Source of the DNA: Penium margaritaceum
Lineage: Eukaryota > Streptophyta > Zygnematophyceae > Desmidiales > Peniaceae
Assembly (NCBI GenBank): GCA_023375785.1
Contig: SZWC01000043.1
Span: 225,214 to 289,213, forward strand
Length of the DNA: 64,000 nucleotides
Direction of reading: 5' to 3'
Shown: positions 58,340-64,000 of the stretch, in pieces
Numbering within the stretch: position 1 is the stretch's first letter
How the letters are laid out: each line of letters opens with the position of its first letter
Program-made: the position numbers and the translations under genes
Notes under the pieces: model-generated
What the model saw: only the letters and a program-made list of their open reading frames with translations
Databases searched by the model: none
Told to the model about the DNA's origin: nothing

Positions 58340-59758
58340 GACACGTGGTGCAAGTAGGACGTAAAAAGGGCACAAGTAGGGTGCACCCATGGTACAACTA
58401 GGGCACAACCAGGATACAACTAGGGCGGAACTAGGACAAAGCTAGTGCCCAACTGAGGCGCAAGTAGGACGCAGCTATGCGTTGTTGAGACGCAACTAGG
58501 GTGCAAGTAGGGCGCAACTAGGGTGTAAGTAGGGTCTAGTTAGGGCATAACAGGGACGCAACTAGGACGGAACTAGTATGCAACTAGGGTGTAACTAGGA
58601 TGCAAATAGGGGCAAGTAGGGCGCAACTAGGGTGCAAGTAAGGTGCAAGTAAGGTGCAAGAAGGATGCAATTAGGGCATGACTAGGGTACAACTAGGGTG
58701 CAAGTAGGGTACAAATAGGGCACAAGTAGGACGTAACTAGGGTGCAAGTACGGTGTAACTAGGACACAACTAGGACATAACAAGGGTGCAAGTAGAGCAA
58801 AAGTAGGACGTAACTAGGATGCAACTAGGGCGCAACTAGGATGCAAGTAGGATGCAAGTAGGTCATAAATAGGAGATAACTAGGGTATAACTAGAGCAGA
58901 ACTAGGATACAAGTAGAACACATGTAGGGCATAACTAGGGCGCAACTAGGACTCTACTATGGTGTAACTAGAGTGCAAGTAGGACGCAAGTAGGGTGTAA
59001 CTAGGACGCGACTATGGAACAACTAAGGCCGAAGTAGGATGCAAGTAGGGTGTAACTAGGGTGCAACTAGGATGCAAGTAGGGTACAAGTAGTTTTAAAA
59101 TAGGGTGCAAGTAGGGCACAATAAGGACATAACTAGGGATTAACAAGTGTGCAAGGAGGGCGCAACTAGGCTGCAAGTAGGGTGCAACTTGGGTACAACT
59201 AGGACACAACTACGGTGCAAAGAGGACGCAAGTAGGGTTCACTGAGGGCGCAACTAGGATGCAACTACGGTGCAAGTAGGACGTACGTAGCGCGTAACTA
59301 GGGTATAACTAGGGTGGAACTAGGGCGCAACTAGGGCTTTGCTAGTATCCAACTGAGGCGTAACTAGAACGTAACTAGGCCGCAACTAGGACGCAACTAA
59401 GGCAGAACAAGGGCACAAGTAGGGTACAAAGAGGGTACAACTAGGACGTAACTAGGATACAACTACGGCGTAGCTAGTGTCTAACTGAGGCATAACTAGA
59501 GCGTAATTAGGGCGCAAGTAGGACGTCACTATGGCGCAAGTAGGGTGTACAAAGGGTCTAACTAGGGCAACTAAGGCACAACTAGGGTACAAGTAGGTAG
59601 TAACTAGGGCACAACTAGGGCGTAATGAAGGCGCTCTTAAGGGACAAGTAGGACGTAAGTAGGGCACAATAAGGGCACAAATATGGTACAAATAGGACGC
59701 AACTAGGACACAAGTAGGGCACAGGTAGGGTGCAAGTAAGATACAACTAAGGCAAAAC
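58340..59758 (-). repeat. 11-bp satellite, opposite orientation, left part
   Basis: The plus strand carries GCAACTAGGGC-type units, the reverse complement of the big array. Both AACTAGG and AAGTAGG forms are present, so the G/C dimorphism is shared. Marker units reading CTAGTGCCCAACTGAGGC occur near 58441 and 59344. The last 8 bases (GGCAAAAC, 59751-59758) are the left target duplication of the hAT element. Confidence 0.92.
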
Positions 59759-59950
59759 TAAGGATGCACACCAAAAGGTAGGAACTGCAAGCCAGATTCT
59801 TGGTTCTGGTTCTGATATGAGAACCGCGGTTCCATTTTGGGACTGCAAAACCAAGCTAGAACCGTGGTTCAAAACAGAGGCCGAGTAGGGTGGGGAAGGA
59901 AGGAGGGGTGAAAATGTACCGGAGATTCGTTTCAAAACACCGCGCGACCG

Positions 59951-59960
59951 AGATAAATAC
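59951..59960 (+). promoter_or_regulatory. Possible TATA box of the hAT element
   Basis: AGATAAATAC lies about 57 bases before an ATG in good context (ACCATGG, 60015-60021). Spacing fits a short 5' leader. Confidence 0.4.
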
Positions 59961-60016
59961 CCCTCGGACCATCCCCCTTTCATCTATCTATATGCTTTCC
60001 ACCTGCCCAGGATACC

Positions 60017-60133
60017 ATGGCAGATGGCTCCTTTGCGAGTATATCTGCCTGTAAAAGAGCCAAAGGCCAACGCGGCGGGACTAGGGTTTCAACCGAGGGC
60101 TCGAATACTTCCATCTCTCGCGTTGAGCCCTGA
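60017..60133 (+). CDS. Short amino-terminal open frame of the hAT element
   Basis: ATG in the context ACCATGG opens a 38-residue frame rich in Ser, Lys, Arg and Gly (MADGSFASISACKRAKGQRG, then GTRVSTEGSNTSISRVEP). Such charged low-complexity leaders are usual before the BED finger of hAT transposases, but 38 residues cannot prove it. The stop at 60131-60133 means that either an intron follows or the frame is dead. Confidence 0.35.
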   Translation: MADGSFASISACKRAKGQRGGTRVSTEGSNTSISRVEP

Positions 60134-60361
60134 CTTGACAGTCTACTCCAATAACTCGAGCGGAGTCAATTGAGTGTCAGTTAGCACCATGGCAAACGAG
60201 CAGCAACCATGTACTGTCGGGCCCTTCCAGCGCATGCCCTTCTCTTCTACCCGTGCTGCTATCGGATCCACCAAACGGACACCCCTCTCTTATAGCAGAC
60301 CAAAGGTACTCACACCGGTGGACAAGTCTTCTATTACGCTTGCTACTGACTAAAGGATGCA

Positions 60362-60559
60362 AGAAAGAAGTGGCCAAGCATTGTTTGGCTAGTTTCTGAG
60401 TACGTTATCATCAATGGAGAGCCGCGTACGACATGCACCTTATGTCAAAGGAAGAAGAATAGCTTGAAGGGGTCGTATGCCATAAACCAGAGCACAACAA
60501 GTGGGATATGGAAGCATTTGAATCTCCCATGGATCCAAGTAGAAGGATTTTAAGATGCT
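60362..60559 (+). pseudogene. BED-type zinc finger fragment of the hAT element
   Basis: The frame starting at 60362 reads KWPSIVWLVSEYVIINGEPR, then TTCTLCQRKKNSLKGSYAIN, then QSTTSGIWKHLNLPW. The Cys pair (codons at 60434 and 60443) and the GIWKHL His (60515) match a BED finger's first three ligands. The last His/Cys ligand is not evident. No ATG opens the frame nearby, so it would be an internal exon. BED fingers bind the transposon ends in this family. Confidence 0.55.
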
Positions 60560-61673
60560 TGAAACTACCCAGACGCCAGCTACCGTCGCCACCATGAACA
60601 CCGCGACCATTGTTGACGGCTCCAATAGCATCCTTGTCGGGTGTTCGAATCATGTTGAATCGCAAGTACTTTCTATGCTTGCTGTAGAAACATGGAGATA
60701 AGATCATCAGTTTCCTCTACATGGAGTCTGTGTGGCTAAAGCGCACATTCCTGTACTGCAAATCCCTTGTACAACTGCCATGCTGCATGACCATTGCATG
60801 CCTTATCTGTCTTAGTGCTGCTGTATACCGCAAACGCTTGGGCACTATGCTGGCATATGTGAAGAGGGGTGTCCTTTACCATTGATGGTGACAGTCGGTT
60901 GCTAACATTAAGTATTTGGACATCACCGTCCACAGGATCACAGACGGGGAGATACTGAGCATTGCTATCACCTTTCCTTCCATCTGTGGGGTAGGGGGGA
61001 GGGGTTGGGTCACCAATCTTTCATATTTTCAATTTGTATTTTCATTGTTCTGACTCTTCATTATTTAAGTTTGTGAGTGAGTAGAATACTGGTGAAACTG
61101 AGATGAGTTCAGACAAGTGTTGAGTGAACACTAGTGATACTGATATGAGTTCACATAAGTGTTGAGTGAACACTAGTGAAATTTAGATGAGTTCATATAA
61201 GTGTTGAGTAAATACAAGTACAACTTACATGACTCAATTCAAGTGTTAGATGAACGTACTTAATAACTACATGAGTGAAATGTCCATATACAAGAGCAGT
61301 AACACAGTGTGGGATCTAAACATGGAAGTATCCAGTCCGGACAACATGATGAGAAAAATGTCTACAAATATGATGAGTAACCTGCCAAAACTCAGACAGA
61401 GAAGTACTATGTCACAACTTATTGGTAACATGCCACCGTCTGGAAATGAAAACCGTAGATACCATAAATTGCCATCTGTGTCACTTCTGGTTCTAGACAC
61501 GTAGTATTCTCGCTCCCATGTCAACCCGAATTGTAAGACTTAGAAGCTTAGAACTGCGCGTCGAAGGAACCGCGGTTCTGGTCCGGGAACCGCAGTCCCG
61601 CTTTTGACTTACAGCTTGGCTCGTGACTCCGGTTCTCTCGAGAACAGCAATTATGGCATAGTGTGTACCCTTA

Positions 61674-62245
61674 GGCACAACTAGGGTGCATCTAGAGTGC
61701 AAGAAGGGTGCAAGTAGGATGCAACTAGGATGCATCTAGGACGCATAAAGGACGTACGTAAAACGCAAGTAGGGTACAACTAGGGCGTACCGAGGCACAA
61801 CTAGGACGCAACTAGGGCAAAGCTAGTGCCCAACTAAGGCGTAACTAGGATACAATTAGGATGCAACTAGGGCGTAACTAGGGCACAACAGGGACGCAAG
61901 TAGGACGTTAATAGGACGTAACTAGGGTGCAATTAGGGCACACCTAGTGCCTAACTAGTGCATAACTAGGAAGTACCTAGTGCATAGCTAGTGCCTAACT
62001 GAGGCATAACAAGGGCACAAATAGTGGGCAAGTAGGGTGTAACTACAACACAAGTAGGGTGCAAGTATGGTGTAACTATGGTACAACTATGACGTAACTA
62101 GGATGCAAGTATGACACAACTAAGATGTAACTAGGACGAAACTAGGATACAACTAGGGCGTAGGTAGGGTATAATTTGGGTGAAACTATGGCGCAACCAG
62201 GACACAACTAGGGCGGAAGAAGGGTACAAGTAGGGAGGAACTAGG
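61674..62245 (-). repeat. 11-bp satellite, opposite orientation, right part
   Basis: This continues the array at 58340-59758 beyond the hAT insertion. Marker units CTAGTGCCCAACTAAGGC (about 61808) and CTAGTGCCTAACTGAGGC (about 61987) are present. It ends at about 62245, where element F begins abruptly. Confidence 0.92.
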
Positions 62246-63366
62246 GTTAGAGATGGTGTTGACAAGCAACCCATGGACCTGCCTGTCCTTCTTCTTCCAC
62301 TCCTCAAACGCCACTGGTAGAGCTGCTGAAGGACTCGCATTAGCTACAGCCTTCTACAGCGTCTTTCCTGCCACTACCTGTACTACGGTGATGCCTTTTG
62401 CCTGTGGATCTAGAGTTGACTGGTTGCTGCTCACCATCTCCCACAAGTCCCTCTCATCCAAAAGGAGGCAGGTATAGATCTTCCAAAACGTGAAGTTAGC
62501 ATGCCCTTCAAGCCTGTCCAAAGGCTGGGCTTCTATCACAACGGCTGCTACTGCCCTTTTGAGCTTGGTGATGCTCAGCGCTGCCCTTGGATGGCGACGC
62601 TACCTCTAGATCTACTGCTACTTCTGCCAGAAATCTGTTTGATAAAAAGTGGACTATATATGCCTGTAGACCTGGAATTTAGGAAATCTGAGCCCACCAC
62701 TTGAAAATTCAGCTCAAAAACGTTCCAATTTATCCATAAAGCAGGGTCATCAATTGGGATTATGAAAGATATGCCCTCTTGAAACACGGTATCCTTCTGC
62801 TCCTACTCCAACTCTAATCAGCCAGCTTGTAAACAGCGTTTGTCCCAAACATATCGACAGAATGCAAATATGTATGCATCAATGGAAAGCGTAGGAAAAA
62901 TACTACAATTATCATGTGCCACTTTCCAAAATATGACAAAGAAACGAGAGGCTTATGGTCATTACAAGGCGACACTCTTACTCATAGAGAATAGTGTAGC
63001 CCTGGCCAACTTTGTTTTGAGGATAACTCTCAATCCCACTGTTGGATCTTCGCGATCTTAGGCTTTTTGGAATGCTTGTCTGGCGAAATTGGAGATTTTG
63101 TGGTTGATTTTCACATTTAGTAAAGGTTTGACATTCACTCGTCAGTTTTGAAGTGACGGCCTGTAGTGGCTGAAACTGGCAGAACTTGGCTCTAATACCA
63201 AATGTTGGATGTGGAGGTGAGAGGGAGCCTTCTGGCAGCGAGCATATGGTACTGAAAGGGCATCAGTTGTACTGAAGAATGGTTATTGAATCACTCAAGA
63301 TGATGGAGTACATATAGAGCTAGAGCTTGGGCAAGTTAGCCCTTTCACAAGCTACACCACTTAGCC
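62246..63366 (-). mobile_element. F: 5' end of a B-family copia element, cut by satellite and by E5
   Basis: The sequence parallels 21850-22970 of element B: gag amino-terminal region (for example LDRLEGHANFTFWKIYTCLL near 62354-62539), leader, primer site (63188-63199, near TGGTATTAGAGC on the minus strand) and the first 164 bases of the LTR (63203-63366). The LTR is interrupted by E5 at 63367. The inner end meets the satellite at 62245. It is a truncated, broken fossil. Confidence 0.85.
63203..63366 (-). repeat. F 5' LTR, part
   Basis: It opens TGTTGGATGTGG and runs to CTTAGCC, where the E5 LTR starts. The rest should lie beyond the window on the far side of E5. Confidence 0.85.
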
Positions 63367-64000
63367 TGTCAGAAGAATGTGGATACGAGAACAGCAGCAG
63401 AAGAAGCAGGCGGAAGCGTCAGGTCATGGAAGTGTACGTCAGCAGAGTGACGTAGGGGAGAGCGGTGCGAGGAGTTAGTCACAAAAGCTGATAGAGGTCG
63501 AGACGCGAGGTAGTCGAGGTAGACAAGTTGCTGTGAGAGAGAGTACTTGCGAGATGAGTGATGGTTGGCGGAGTAAGAGAGCTGAGCGAAGGAGCGAGAG
63601 TGACAGAGCGAAGAGTTGAGAGGGGCTAGCGAAGACAGGAAATGCGAGGGGCGAGCAGAGCGAAGACACGGCGGCGAAGCCGCGGAACCAAGGGGGAAGA
63701 GGATGAGCAGAACTGTTCTGGTTAACTTGAGGGAATGAACATCCTCGGTATATATCGACAGAATAGGACAAAGGCATGTACAACGGCTTCGTTTCCACTA
63801 GCCGGACGTGGGTGACAAATGTCACTTTATTAGGGGATCGCTTGACTGTTGGCAGAACAGTTGGATGATCAAAGAGCCGTTCGGTCAAGTTGGTCCAGAC
63901 GGTGTCTTGAACCTTTACTTCTGAGGCTTGGATTTCTCCAAGGGATAGGAAAGGTGAGGCTGGTTCTCACTTGTTTCCAACATTCCCCCTGAACCAGACT
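63367..64000 (-). mobile_element. E5: family E element, 3' LTR and purine tract, continuing past the window
   Basis: A 616-base LTR (63367-63982) opens TGTCAGAAGAATG and ends TTTCCAACA on the plus strand. The minus-strand purine tract (plus-strand TTCCCCCTGAACC, 63983-63995) lies on its right, so the interior continues beyond 64000. It keeps the hairpin GCGGCGAAGCCGC (63671-63683) and the TATA-like GGTATATAT (63748-63756). It inserted into the LTR of F. The expected target copy is TAGCC (63362-63366), to be matched outside the window. Confidence 0.82.

Larger units (their letters stand above)
59759..61673 (+). mobile_element. hAT-type DNA transposon inserted in the satellite
   Basis: Target duplications of 8 bases, the hAT hallmark, flank it: GGCAAAAC (59751-59758) and GGCACAAC (61674-61681), differing at one base. 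The ends are inverted repeats: TAAGGATGCACACC on the left and TAAGGGTACACACT read inward from the right, 12 of the first 16 bases matching. Palindromes GAACCGCGGTTC sit near both ends (59821-59832, a variant at 59859-59870, and 61568-61579), as expected of transposase-binding sites. Inside are a TATA-like AGATAAATAC (59951-59960), an ATG at 60017 and a zinc-finger stretch at 60362-60535. No complete transposase is present, so the copy is non-autonomous or decayed. Confidence 0.82.

Noticed and set aside
45043-62245. Telomere-derived repeat, because units contain CCCTA
   Set aside because: Only five bases match the plant telomere repeat and the rest of the unit is unrelated. No true TTTAGGG tract is present.
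1-64000. A host gene cluster or a novel enzymatic system
   Set aside because: All recognisable protein motifs belong to copia, gypsy or hAT elements. No other catalytic domain, operon-like order or conserved host exon could be supported.

Overview
The window looks like repeat-dominated nuclear DNA of a plant or other streptophyte with a large genome. The evidence is several Ty1/copia elements whose primer-binding sites match the 3' end of plant initiator-Met tRNA (TGGTATCAGAGC), a chromodomain Ty3/gypsy relic, hAT DNA transposon remains and a 10-kb short-unit satellite. I found no host protein gene, rRNA or true tRNA gene that I can support. The species cannot be named from this sequence.

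Layout. 1-1979: non-coding DNA with a GC-rich, palindrome-bearing degenerate minisatellite. 1980-5768 (+) and 7458-11069 (-): two copies of a non-autonomous LTR retrotransposon family, here called family E. Further E members are at 28437-32921 (+), as a lone LTR at 30992-31601, and at 63367-64000 (-, running off the window). E elements carry an initiator-Met primer site and a purine tract but no recognisable pol. Their interior holds paired 65-bp blocks and a ladder of G-box repeats with nearly the same spacing in two copies. 14004-26236 (+): an old copia element (A) whose LTRs carry tRNA-like Pol III A and B boxes. It is split by a younger minus-strand copia element (B, 17168-23543) with a 5-bp target duplication. 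27705-33835 (-): a gypsy chromovirus relic (G) split inside its integrase region by E3. 33862-41677 (+): a copia reverse transcriptase/RNase H relic (D) split by copia C (33986-40554, -), which is from the same family as B and contains three assembly-gap marks and a third, foreign LTR.

41678-45042 has no confident gene. 45043-55081 is an array of a degenerate 11-bp unit (near TTGCGCCCTAG) with superimposed higher-order duplications and two perfect inverted repeats. 55085-57250 is a copia gag relic (H, -). 57497-58265 is a hAT transposase relic. 58340-62245 is the same 11-bp satellite in the opposite orientation, interrupted by a 1.9-kb hAT element (59759-61673) with an 8-bp target duplication, terminal inverted repeats and subterminal palindromes. 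62246-63366 is the 5' end of another B-family copia (F), interrupted by E5.

Relative ages follow from nesting and from LTR comparison by eye. A and E1 are oldest (about 10-12% LTR difference), B is younger (about 5%), and C is youngest (under 3%). The two least expected items are the inverted 11-bp satellite with its hAT insertion, and the E family with its G-box ladder.
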